From assembly GCA_001414485.1 (NCBI GenBank), contig LLEY01000062.1, positions 248,001-312,000 of the forward strand: DNA of 64,000 nucleotides. The letters run 5' to 3'. Numbering within the stretch: position 1 is the first letter of the stretch; each line of letters begins with the position of its first letter. The notes below the pieces were generated by a model. It did not search any database, had not been told where the DNA came from, and saw only the letters and a list, made by a program, of their open reading frames with translations. The stretch is from Calycina herbarum (taxonomy: Eukaryota; Ascomycota; Leotiomycetes; Helotiales; Pezizellaceae). The translations under genes and the position numbers were made by a program. Below are positions 45,142-56,227 of this stretch, piece by piece.

Positions 45142-45873
45142 ATGGGCCAACCAAACAACCATAAAATCACCGATCTCGAGAAAGGACCACAGCGACCCCC
45201 CACACCCAACGATCCCGCGACCAGACTTTCAAGAGAAGCAAACCCCTCAGAAACACCATTGCCCCCTTATGAAGAACACGAATTCTCAGAGTCGACAAAT
45301 CTCATTGATTCGAAGTCCCAAGACTACGAAAGCGAGAACGAAGAATACTCAAGGAGAGCAAGAGAAAGGTGTAAAAGAGTAGAAGATTCAAAAGCCACAG
45401 GCTGGGACGACAAATGGGAGAAGAAAAAAGAGAAGTTCAGGGTGATAAGAAAGAGGCATGAGAAAAATGAGGAGCCGTTGCCGAAATGGCAGAAATGTTT
45501 GTTGTTTTTCATAGCATTAGGAGGCCTGGCATTGTTCAGGCCCATACCTATTCTTCTGGTTACTTATTCATCGCAATTTGTGTAGGTCGTGACCACCAAG
45601 CCTACATTCTCCTCGGAAAATGTTACTGGCATAGTCAATATTGAAGGGATGTTTCAATTTTCTTCTCAGGCTGAAGAGTGGGCGAAAAAGTTCCGGGAGA
45701 ACTTCGAGAAGAAGATGGAGAGCGGGGAGTTGTTGGAATCTAAAGGAGATGCGGGAGAGGTTGGGAATGTGACTGGGGTTGAGATTGAAGTCAAGAAGGA
45801 CTATTTGAGGAATAAGATGCAACACGGTGATTCTAAGATACAATTTGGGAAGTTGCTTTGGAAAAACACGTAG
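45142..45873 (+). CDS. Small single-pass membrane protein, interrupted by an in-frame TAG
   Basis: The ATG at 45142 opens a hydrophilic, charged N-terminal part (Pro-rich LPPYEEHEF, then an EK/RK-rich coiled-coil-like stretch DDKWEKKKEKFRVIRKRH). One membrane helix follows (CLLFFIALGGLALF...IPILLVTY). TAG at 45583-45585 comes just after the helix. The same frame continues for a further 96 codons (VVTTKPTFSSENVTGIVNI, then AEEWAKKFRENFEKKM and so on) to TAG at 45871. The downstream text has potential N-glycosylation sites (NVT twice) and looks like an extracytoplasmic domain. No acceptable intron removes the TAG. I do not recognise the family. Either the protein is truncated, the stop is read through, or there is a substitution in this strain or assembly. 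Confidence 0.55.
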
Positions 45874-46931
45874 ACATATTATAAAGCTGGAAGTGGATTA
45901 ATTCCATTTAACTCATACCACATTCAAAGCTCCCATGAGCACCTGACTCCTCTCAACCGAGCAAAAATGTGTGTACTCAACACATCTTTCCCGCTAAAAA
46001 ATGTCCCACATCGCAACAATTTCAGTAGCACCAGGCAGTTGTAATTAAATTACCACAAGTTCAAGTCTTATCGCTAGGATCTCTTACTGTCGAAATATAT
46101 TGTACTGTCAAAGGGATGACCATCCTCAATCATTTAAACAACTTTCGGATCCCTTCCCTAACCTAAACTTCCCCTCAGTAGCTCCTTTCATAATCCCGAT
46201 CAAACACATCATCTGATTTCTCCCCCAACAACCATCAAACACTCCACAATTATTGTTGTTCTCTCAGCAGTTTCAAATAGTGCGGCCTTGATTTTATAAT
46301 CTACAAATCCGTAGAAACGAAAAGTTCACACACCAACAACACACAAAAACGTGACCCAGAAAAAACGGCGGGGGGAAAATAATCGATGATTTAATCGATT
46401 ATTTTTATCGACATGCAACAAAACTCCGAATTGGGACTGAAACACGTGAACACCAGGGCCTGGTATCCCTGGTGTGTCTGTCACTCTTTGGCTTGATTGG
46501 ATATTGGATATGATGTAACGAAACAAAAAGAGATGGGCCTTCGTCGCCTTCGGACTAGCCACTTTGTGGACAACCCGAAGGAGACCCGGGAATTTGTTTT
46601 CCATACTTTAGAGGAAAACTATACTTCGCAAACCTCTTTTGACATTTCTTTAATTAGATATTGCTACTCTACTGTCCTGTAAAGTAACAATGCCAAATAT
46701 CGTACCCCACCCACCGCTCTCCACATACACCAGCAGAATTAGCAATACAATGCAACCCGATCTTCCCCTCCCACCATTCCATCTTCCCCCACCCATAAAA
46801 GCAAAGTTTGAAAACAAAAAAAAGCAAAAATATTCAGGGTATCTACTTTTGAAAAGGGGCCCAGATGTGACAAAACTTCCTTCCATGCAATCCATAAACT
46901 CCAAACACCACATCAAATGTTTATGTATCAC
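45874..46931. other. Intergenic space between convergent genes
   Basis: No gene supported. Contains the perfect inverted repeat at 46376-46405. Confidence 0.5.
46376..46405. repeat. Perfect 12-bp inverted repeat with 6-nt loop
   Basis: AAAATAATCGAT, loop GATTTA, then ATCGATTATTTT. AT-rich hairpin or palindromic protein site. Confidence 0.8.
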
Positions 46932-48912
46932 TCAATGCCCCAAGCCCCCACCATAAAACTCATGATGCACCCCAGCAGGATCCAAATCCATAAACTGGTC
47001 AATATCCGACTCCACAAACGTCAAATCTGTCGTAGTAGTCGGTGGCTGTTGAAGATCAGGAAATACGTCATCAGCAGGAGGACCATCCAAACCCCGCGAG
47101 ACCTTGAAATCAGCAGGGACCGCTCTTCCCAAGGTATCTCTGCGATTCTTCTTTCGTGACTCGACATTGTTATTTTTATCTCTTCGACCGTTCATGAATT
47201 CCCCCGCGTCGCTAGTACGACCTTTGACGAGCTCATCCTGGAAGACCTGTGCTCCCCGGAGGATGGGGAGAAGTGTTCGGGTTTCATACCATCGACCTTT
47301 AACATCTGCTACTCCTTTGCGTGCAGCTGGTTCTAGCAAGCGCCATTCGTAATATAGGCCAGTCTTCGCTTGGTCGGCGACTTCGTTTCTGAAGCGAAGA
47401 TCCGTAACCATACGTGCAGGTAGATCTGGTGTAGGCCAATCTGAGCGGTTTCTATACGGGGTGGGCATCTCAACCCATTTGTAAACATCACCAACGAATG
47501 TTAACTGGGAGGCGCCAGTTGGAGCCGTAAGTTCAATCAGTTTATGGACGATGAGCACAATGATATCTTTGCTATCAGTTCCCCGCAGCCGAATTGGCTC
47601 CCCTACCCAAACCTTTTCAGCACCCAGAAACATTCCCCGGTAATGCACTTCTCCCGGACCTGCAAGAGCATTATCAATTCGGTCGTAAAGCGAATAGCTA
47701 GAGTCGATGACTTTTGCAGCAAGAATACTGCCATCAACCACATAATCGCGCGATTGACCTCCATCGAGCTCTCCTCTCAGAACTCGCTCCCACGGCACCT
47801 GATCATATGTGAGATTTTGTATTGCAGGAACCGTTGTAGAAGGGACACTCCATGCCAACCAAGGTCTGATGGATGCTTCGTCGTCCTTGATCTGCCAGGG
47901 TTGGTGCTGAAAGGGATTTGAAAGAGGCTGAAGAAGGTAGCGGGGCTTGTCATTTTGTAACTGTCGTTTCGAAATTATACCAAGTCTCCAATTCAACCCA
48001 TTATTAAACCACACCAATTCCCCAGATCTGTATAAATATTTTCCGTTGGATGCGCCATCCGCTCTCTGCTCGGGAGATGTATTTAGGGCTATAGAATTTG
48101 GCTGTAGGGTTGATCTGTTTTGTGTAGCATTTGGTGGGAGTCTGGAGGTAATTGCCGGCGTAGAGTGTACCTGTTGTATAGCTGGTAATTTCATTAGTAT
48201 ATATAATTAAAAACCCCGAAAGGAATTATGTTACCCTTGGTAGGCGCGGCTGCAGTAGCAGAAGCAGAAGCAGAAGCAGGAGGTTTGGTTTCTTTCTTGA
48301 GCTGCGACGTAGCCCTACCACTTTCCTCGATTTCATCCTCTCCATCTGGCGAGCAAATTTTGCATGAGCAATTGACTGGATCGCCTTCCTTGTCTACCGC
48401 AAGCCATAGGAGATGATGGAAGAAATCTGCGGGACTCCTATATCGCTTTTTCCGACCTTGTGGATGACCATAAAGATATGCATCCTGTCTCTCAAAGACC
48501 CCCGCCGCGTGTTTCCCTTTCTCTCTTGATTTGTCGCCATTAACCTTATCGACGTTGTATTTCAGGTGCTCCCATAGCACATAGCCTTCGGGAATTTCGG
48601 AAAGTATATAGCTTTTGTCCAAGGGGTTGTCAGTGTTGGCAGACGAAGAGGGGCAGCCGTAGAGAGAGGTTTACTATGATGTTCTTTTCCACCCAGCCGG
48701 TGCATTAGCATGCCACCAAGCTTCCGTCTCCAATCTACAGCTTTTGGTTCCTCGGGATCCAACCTCTTGTAGCAATCAACCATGCCTTTGGGGTCGGGGG
48801 TATCATCTTGCTGAGCTGCTGTCGGCTCGTTTGGCTCGCTGGTTCCGGATCGGGTAGGTACCGCGAAGAGGCCATCTGATCTGACAATGGTGATGGGATA
48901 GTAAGGAGCCAT
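46932..48912 (-). CDS. clr2: Clr2-type transcription-silencing factor (SHREC subunit homolog), frame-broken at first exon junction
   Basis: Exon 1 (48912 to about 48671) has MAPYYPITIVRSDG, a typical start for this family, and VDWRRKLGGMLMHRLGGKE. The middle exon (about 48608-48235) holds the Clr2 N-terminal domain: YILSEIPEGYVLWEHLK, AAGVFERQDAYLYGHPQGRKKRYRSPADFFHHLLWLA, and CSCKICSPDGE. The last exon (48181-46932) has the C-terminal Clr2 domain (YRSGELVWFNNGLNWRLGII). In fission yeast Clr2 belongs to the SHREC deacetylase/remodeller complex in heterochromatic silencing. The second intron (48182-48234) is clean. The first has a good donor (GTAAAC), branch (CTGAC) and acceptor (AAAAG), but the phases differ by one base. 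A lost G at the donor (AG|GTAAAC now A|GTAAAC) would explain this. Divergent from the SNF2-PHD gene. Confidence 0.82.
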
Positions 48913-49575
48913 ATTCAATTATTACAATAAGCAATCGTACGTAGGTACCTTGGAGAATTCAAGAGGTGCCATCAACAGGAGCTTCGCTAGTGGGGGAGAC
49001 CATCGGTTGAGTTGCTGGAAGACGCGCCGAAGCACTAAGCTATACTCCCGGATTAAAGTCGGCCCGGTACAGCTATAAATGCAGCCCCCCTGCTTGTAGC
49101 CGCGGTTCTCATGATGGCCCCTGATAGATCACTTTAGTAGACTCGAAGTAGAGTTCCTCCACACTGCGTTGAAATGCAATTGCTTTCTCATTCCACAAAT
49201 CAAATAGCAGATTTTAATAATTGAGTTTTTCAATTGTAAAAAAAAACAAATGCAATAATCAGGGGTGTGGCGGTGCAGTGGCGCAAAAGACAGGTTCCAA
49301 AAATTCCCTGCAGACAGACGCGATTAATGGCCGCGTCCAATGGCCCTGACCACCGCACAATTTGCAAGCCGCAACCTACCACTTCACTTCCATTTGAATT
49401 ATAGAAAGACGTCGTTTACTTTCTCTCTTTCTCTCTGCAACTCCGCCGAGTATCGATCTCACCTTTCCTTCATGGACTCTCCTTAATCGCCTTTGCTCCT
49501 TGCACGACGTTTCCCGAGGGCTTGCGAAACCTACATTCCTCAGCTTCTTACCAAGCGCAAGCGCAAGCTCCCTCG
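48913..49575. promoter_or_regulatory. Shared divergent promoter of clr2 and the SNF2-PHD gene
   Basis: About 660 bp with no ORF separates the two start codons. The right part has a CT-rich tract (TTTCTCTCTTTCTCTCTGC near 49420) before the SNF2 start. No further elements were resolved. Confidence 0.55.
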
Positions 49576-52500
49576 ATGGATCCCCACGCTCCCTCTCCCT
49601 TGCATTTCACAATGGACGCCCCGAACTCACCACTACCACCGGTGGCACTTGGCGCAAACGAAGAGACTCCAGCTGCCATCCCGATCTCTCCTCAATCCGC
49701 CACCTCCTCACAAACTCCTCGTCGAAGTGCCGCCTCCAGCCTTCTTGCGAAATACCTCCCAGGCGCATCCATAGATCACAAGAAGGATAGCCAGAAAGGT
49801 GACTCTCCTTTGACACAAAGATCGAGACCCTCGGTATCATACCCAGATCCAGAGATGTCGCCCATGAACCGATCTTTCGACACTCCCCCACAACCTCAAT
49901 ATGTTGTCCCAGCTACTGCCGCTGCTGCAAAGGAGGAAGATGACGAGAATATCGAATACACAACCCCCGGTCGTCGTCGTCTACGAGTTCGAAAGCCCAA
50001 TATGTCTCTCAAAGCTCTAGAGAATATCGAGACCCCGCGCAATAATCGAACGCAAACAAAAAATACCCCTAAGAATGCGATTGCAGATCTAATTGGTGTC
50101 AATTCATTCAATATCACACCGACTGTCAGTCAGAGGGTAGCCATTCGGCAGGAAATTGCTAGCAAGACTGCTGCAAAGAGAAATAGGTTCTTCGTGGAGA
50201 AAAAGGACTTTTTGCTTCCATTACTACCACCTCACAACTATGTTCGAAAGCTGGTTGAGAAGCATGATCAGCTCTCCTCAGAGGAGTTGGAAAAGCTTCC
50301 TACAATCACCCCATACCAGGAGATTGTCAATCAGCCTAAGGGCGTCACGGCGACAATGAAGCCTTATCAGCTGTCAGGCCTCAGCTTCATGGTCTATCTT
50401 CACCAGAACGGTCTATCTGGAATCCTCGGAGATGAAATGGGTCTGGGCAAGACTCTACAAACCTTGTCACTCATACAATATTTGAAGGAGAACGACCCTA
50501 AGGCTGGAACAGGTAGATTGCAAAGACCATTTCTAGTCGTTTGTCCTCTCTCCGTTTTGAGCAGTTGGATGGCCGAGGCAAGGAAATGGACACCAGGTCT
50601 CAAGGTCGTCAGATTCCATGGACCGATCAACGAGCGCAACAAGTTGAAGAAGATAGTCATGGGTGAGATCGACATGTTTGGAAATATGACTGCACAGGCG
50701 AAGGCGAAATTCAAGTCGAGACGAAACGCTGCCGGAAAACAAGTTGTTTTGCTAGATACCGACTCCGAGGATGAAGACGATATTGGTGTTGACTTAGTGG
50801 TTACAACATATGACTGCTTTCGTATCGAGCAATCTTGGTTCAAGAAGGCATTCGTTTGGCGTTACGCTGTATTGGACGAAGGTCATACGGTCAAAAACCA
50901 CCAAAGTCTTGTTTCAAAGTCTTTACAGGGCTTGAAGGCAGAGTACCGATTGATCTTGACGGGAACTCCGCTTCAGAACAACTTGTCCGAGCTTTGGAGT
51001 CTTTTGCACTGGCTCTACCCAGAAGTCTTTGGCGAAAATACAAATGAGCTCTTTGATAACTCCTTCAACTTGTCCAAGGGTCACTATCTCAACACGGTTC
51101 TTGATAGTTCCAGACACTTGTTGGAGCTGATCATGCTACGACGAATGAAAACTTCACCTGGAGTCGACCTAAATCTTCCACCAAAGACTGAAGTCTTGTT
51201 GTTTGTGCCCTTGAGTCCTATGCAGCGCTTTTGGTACGAACGCATGATCACCAAAGCCGACCAAGGTCTTCTAGACGAGCTTTTCAAGGGGATGAAGGAA
51301 AAGGAAGCCGATGCCTTGAAGGCTTCGTCTGACGATGAGATTCGCGATGCCGAAGTCATGAAGATGGAGGAAAATGCACTGAAAGTGTTTGAAAATGCTG
51401 ATATGGTGGGCACGGATGCATGGAAGGAGACGAAGGATATTCTTGAAAAGACTGTCCAGCGAGAAGCTGAAGTTCAAGGAGAAGGAAAAAGCAAGTCTGC
51501 ATGGCAAAAGCTGATGAACCTCTTGATGCAACTCCGCAAAGTCTGCAACCACCCATATCAAATATCACACGCCGAGCCTGACCCATATCACGCCGGAGAT
51601 CATGTTATTCATGCTTCAGGAAAATTCATTGTTCTGGAAAAGCTTTTGAATGAGTTGGTTGTGAAGCAAAAGAAGAAGATTTTGATATTCTCGGGATTCA
51701 CAAAGATGTTGGACTTGGTTGAAGAACTGTTATTGCTTAGGGGAGGAGATGGTTCAAATTATCGTTCTGTTCGAATCGATGGGTCTACTGCTCGAGCACG
51801 TCGAAATCTCGGCATTCGAATGTTCAACGATCTGACCAGTGACTACAGAGTAATGTTGATTTCTACTCGTGCTGGTGGTTTGGGTATCAATTTGGCAACC
51901 GCTTCCGATGTCGTACTTCTTGACCAAGACTGGAATCCACAAATCACCCTACAGGCCGAGGCCAGAGCCCACAGAATTGGACAGAAGAACCCTGTCACAA
52001 TCTATAAACTTGTCTCGCAAGGCACAGTCGAAGAGCAAATGATGGGCCGTATTCAGAAGAAACTTTACCTGTCTGCAAAGGTGACTGAGGCGATGCAGGA
52101 TATCCATACTAAATTTGGTGGTGGTGGAAAGAAAAAGAAGGGGAGACCTGGAGCAGCCGAAGTCGATGACAACATGCCTCAATTGAGCACAGGACAGCTT
52201 ATGACTTTGGTACGACGTGGTGCTTCTGCAATTTCCCGACCAGAAATTGATGTCAACGAGATGCTCAGCTGGTATGTCAAAATATAGATTATAGTATCTG
52301 GCTGTTTACTAACGCGCTTATAGGGATTGGGATACCACCGTGTTAAAATGTAAAGATCAGCCTGCTGATTTTAACGTCAAGAAAGATGCGATTCCAGATG
52401 CCAAGATCGATGAAGAGGCCGAGCGAAAATGGTTGACTGAGATGGAGCGGGTCGAGTCTTCCGTCTTTGCTGGAAAGAAATTGGCTCGTACCAAGTACAG

Positions 52501-53293
52501 CTCTAACAAAGATATCTCGCAAGAATTTGACAGAGCAGAGCGCCGGAAAGACAAGAATACCACCGTCATGGTCGATGGCTTTGCTGTTTCCAAGGAGTCG
52601 ATGAACTGCAAACAATGGGAAGCTGTGCCAACAATGGGCGACAAGAACCCTATTTACAAGGAGCAAAAGCGCGAAAAGAAGGCCCCAGTTGAACCACAAA
52701 GTCACTGCCAAGTCTGCACTGACGGAGGAGAATTGCACTGCTGTCAGCTATGTCCTCGTGCATACCATCTTGGATGCCTTGACAAGGAGTTCCAACAAAA
52801 GGCGAAGGGCTGGCAATTTAACTGCCCCCAACACCAATGTTTCGATTGCACGCAAAAGACAACTGACGCAGGCGGGATGTTGTATCGCTGTCGCTGGTGT
52901 GAGCATGCATATTGCGAGGACTGCGTTGACTTCGACAATACGACACTCATTGGCGACAACCTTCCGGAGTATGAGCTTCTCAATTATCCCGAGATGACCC
53001 AAGCCTTCTATATTCAATGCGCAGCTTGCACGAATCACTTCAAGGACCACTCTGGGGACAAAGCTCTCTGTGACGAGATTGCTGAAAGAATTCTGGTCGA
53101 TTATGAAAACAAGTTTGGCGGGGAAAGAGACTCGAGTGCAGGTCCTGGATCATTGACCGATGCTACCACCGAGAGTAACGGCATCAACACGCCCATTACG
53201 ATCGATGATGATGTTATTGTTGTGGCCACTAAAAAGCGAAAGATGACGACGCAGATGGGTGGTGGTTCTTTCAAAAGAGAGAAGATTCGTTAA
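49576..53293 (+). CDS. SNF2-family chromatin-remodelling ATPase with C-terminal PHD fingers (PasG-like)
   Basis: Two exons, 49576-52271 and 52324-53293, give 1221 residues. The open frame extends upstream to a TTG at 49522, but the first ATG is 49576. The N-terminal 230 residues are disordered. The ATPase has the Walker A block DEMGLGKT (286-293), VVCPLSVLSSW, the DEGH box (434-437, in place of DEAH/DEGH variants), LTGTPLQNNLSELWSLLHWL, and helicase-C motifs STRAGGLGINLATASDVVLLD and EARAHRIGQK. A SNF2-type insert region (about 565-670) is charged. Exon 2 carries a PHD pair (about 1026-1110): HCQVC, CCQLC, YHLGC, CPQHQCFDC, CRWCEHAYCEDC. Related Aspergillus proteins are annotated as PasG. The family slides or evicts nucleosomes. 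A Lys/Arg motif (KKRKM) near the C-terminus is nuclear-signal-like. Confidence 0.92.
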
Positions 53294-54314
53294 ACGTCAC
53301 TTGGTTGTTTCGTGTTAAGATATATGAGATATGGCGTTCTTTGTGCTTTTAGAGTGAGCGGAACGGGATATTTTTCGATTCGATAACTTGCTGTATTCTT
53401 TTTTGCTGTTTTCAGGCAGGCGTTTTTCGCAGGATAGCGAATGTTATACCACCCCAGGAACTTGTTGTTGCTTGTGTAAAGATGGAGGGATGGTGTATTG
53501 CTCTGGGAATAAATTGGGAGCGAGCTCAAATGAATGAGGCAGGAAATGTGTGCTCTTTATGAACTCTTCTTTTTTTTCATTCTGCCTGGTTGGCGGAATG
53601 GAAGGATGTATTAATTGTGGTACATAGATGCGAGAAAGATTTCGATGGAGTCCAAACTCCGTAATATGATACGTTATAATGGTAGAAAAATGTAATGCTA
53701 TTTTCGAATTTATCTGCCTGTTTCCGCTTGTGAATTACCCTCTTCTTTTGCCAAGTGGCTGGCGTCTTTGACACGGGGTCTTGTTTTACTTCTTCTTGTT
53801 TTCTACTCATGCTAAATCTCGCAATGTTGAATTTTCCGAACCGCATCCGCCTAGGCAGTTGCAGCACTCGCTTAACCCCCCATTTTACGAGAATTGGTTA
53901 GCGCGATCTCAAATACGAGAGAGGGTTAGCGTTGAGAATATCCGGACATCCTTGGGTACCGACCACACCAATGACCCTCTGGAATGATGATGATTTGATA
54001 ATATTACTATTTAGAGACTGATGGCTGATTGCTGATGGCTGATGGCTGATGGTTGTGATAGGCGTAGAAAGCGGACTTAGGGGTAAATTCCGATGTTGGA
54101 TGTTGAGATGGTTAGGAGGGAGAGGCAGTGGAGCGGTGGAATAGTGAGTAGAAAGTATATAAGTGTACATCAGTCTTTCTTCTTTCTCTTTCAAATCGTT
54201 TTGGGTTTTGGTTTTCTTCTTACATATTGAATATCTCGAGGATATCATCTCGACACACTCTCATAACCCAACACGATCTTCTTTCCCATTCATCACACTT
54301 CGCACATCTCGAAA
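53294..54314. other. Intergenic interval
   Basis: No gene supported. Contains the short tandem array at 54017-54054 and a CT-rich leader (54170-54310) before the next gene. Confidence 0.5.
54017..54054. repeat. Short tandem repeat of CTGATGG
   Basis: Five adjoining CTGATGG/CTGATTG units (ACTGATGGCTGATTGCTGA and onwards). Simple-sequence array. Confidence 0.85.
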
Positions 54315-55472
54315 ATGGGCAAAACAATCCCCCTCTCCCAAATCCACTCTCTAAACCAAACAGCCATACCCTCCCAACCCCTCGTCGCAGTTTTCATAGG
54401 CGGGACCCACGGAATTGGCTCCTATGGCTTACTAGCCCTGGCCTCACATCACGGGACTTTGGATGATGGTTCAGGTTTACGTATTTACCTTGTAGGAAGA
54501 ACGGAAGAGAAAGTAGAAGCTATTTTCGAAGAGGCGAGGAAGAGGGCTCCGAAGGGTGATTTCAGATTTGTGTTGTGTAAGGATGCGAGTTTGTTGAGAG
54601 AGGTGGATGTAGCTTGTGGGGAGATTTTGAGGAGGGAAAAAGAGGAAGGGGGAGGGAGAGTGGACTTTTTGTGTCAGAGTCAGGCTATTTTTTGTTTGAC
54701 TAAGGGGCGGCAGGGTGAGTTTCATCTTCTATTTACCTTGTCGTATGAAGACTAACAGTATCCCACAGAAACAAAAGAAGGTCTAGACACCTTCCTCTCT
54801 TTAGTTTACTACTCCCGCATCCGCTTTATCTACAACCTCCTCCCCCTCCTCCTCGCCTCTCCCCTCCCCTCTGGCGCTCTCATCCTCTCAGTCTTCGCCC
54901 CCGAACAGAGAACCACATTCTTCCAAGACGACCTAACTCTCCGCGACCCAAAACATTATGGTTTCATAAATGTAGGCTCCCACGCTGACCATTTAAAAAC
55001 TTTCTTCTTCGAGGAACTGGCGAAACAGCACGAGGGGAAACTAAGATGTATACATTACTTTCCTGGCTTGGTGTTGGATGCGTCTCCTGGGGTATGGGGG
55101 AATGATGATTTGCCTCTGTGGATGAAAGTCGCGCTTCCTGTGTTGAAACCGTTACTGAAATTTGGTCCTACCAGTTTGGGGTGGGCGGAATGTGGGGAGA
55201 GGGTGGTTTTTCATTTTAGTGGTGCGAGTAGGTGGCCTGCTAGGGGGAAGGTGGTTGAAGGGAAGAATGAAGGGGAGGGTTTGGAGGCTGCGGTTGGGAG
55301 TGATGGTGTTGTTGGGGGCGGTGCTTATAAGGGGAATTGGAATGGGGAGGTGGTGCCTACTTCGAAGAAGATTGATGATTTGAGGAAGGAGGGGTGGGGG
55401 AAGAAGGCTTGGGATCATACTATGGGGGTGTTTGAGGTTATTAAGAGGGGCGAGGTCTATACTGGTTGTTAG
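54315..55472 (+). CDS. SDR-like NAD(P)-binding protein with altered catalytic motif
   Basis: Exons 54315-54714 and 54769-55472 give 367 residues. VAVFIGGTHGIGSYGL is a Rossmann-fold cofactor motif (GGxxGIG) and IYLVGRTEEKVEAIF the following strand and helix. Where classical SDRs have NNAG this protein has FLCQSQAIF. Where YxxxK is expected it has YYSRIRF, so the catalytic Lys appears replaced by Arg. The rest (LSVFAPEQRTTFFQDDLTLRDPKHYGF, HADHLKTFFFEELA, HYFPGLV) matches a fungal SDR-like family often seen near secondary-metabolism genes. The C-terminal part is Gly-rich. No other biosynthetic core gene is nearby. Probably cytosolic; reaction unknown, and it may not act as a classical SDR. Confidence 0.82.
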
Positions 55473-56227
55473 CCGTCGTTTTGAATTGCGAATCTTGGAT
55501 TTGGTATGCTTTATTCACTAATCGGGGAATTAGCCAATCACGTTGCTACTTTATAGTGTTAAGTAGAGAGTCTAGTAACTTATGTTAGTATATTATATTA
55601 TTTTAAAATGTTTAGATTAATTAAGTTAATTAGCTAAAGTCTTTGGTATTTTAAGGGTATAAAGTATTAGGTACTTATCCGATAATCATCTATTTAATTT
55701 GGATATTCTAGACAGTTTAGAAGACTTAAGTTATTTCATTAAACTATAAAGATTAATAATCGCGAGTTAAGGGTATGATAAGTAAAGCAGCCAAATCGAA
55801 CAGTTTTCAGTATAGTATAAGGTTGTCACTTTCTATGTTTATTTCGTTTGCCGCGTCCATAACGAACCCTTCTGATTTCGTTTCTTTTAGATGGGAAGAG
55901 ACGCTTTTCAATATTCATTTGTGGAATGATGAACTCAGCTAGAAATCATCAATGTAAAAACATCACAACATCACGCAGAGACCACAACCCAAAGTCAGTC
56001 CTCAAGTAAAGCGGAAAATGAACCATCGCATTTTATCAGCTAGACAATTGCCTAACTAGGTAGAAAGTAAGAAAAGTTATTAGAGCACGCCTAAGCAGGC
56101 GTACATGAAAAAGCAAACAAAGCCATGAGCTAAACACCTCGCTGGCTGAAACGGATCACTCATCTAAAATTTTCCCTCAAAAGCAACGGTCACCAACACT
56201 CATCTCAATCCCCGTATCCCCTTTCAA
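55473..56227. other. Intergenic, partly AT-rich and RIP-like
   Basis: Bases 55540-55780 are TpA-rich (TTAATTAAGTTAATTAGC), as in the RIP-altered blocks, suggesting a small transposon relic. The remainder is ordinary convergent 3' sequence. Confidence 0.45.
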
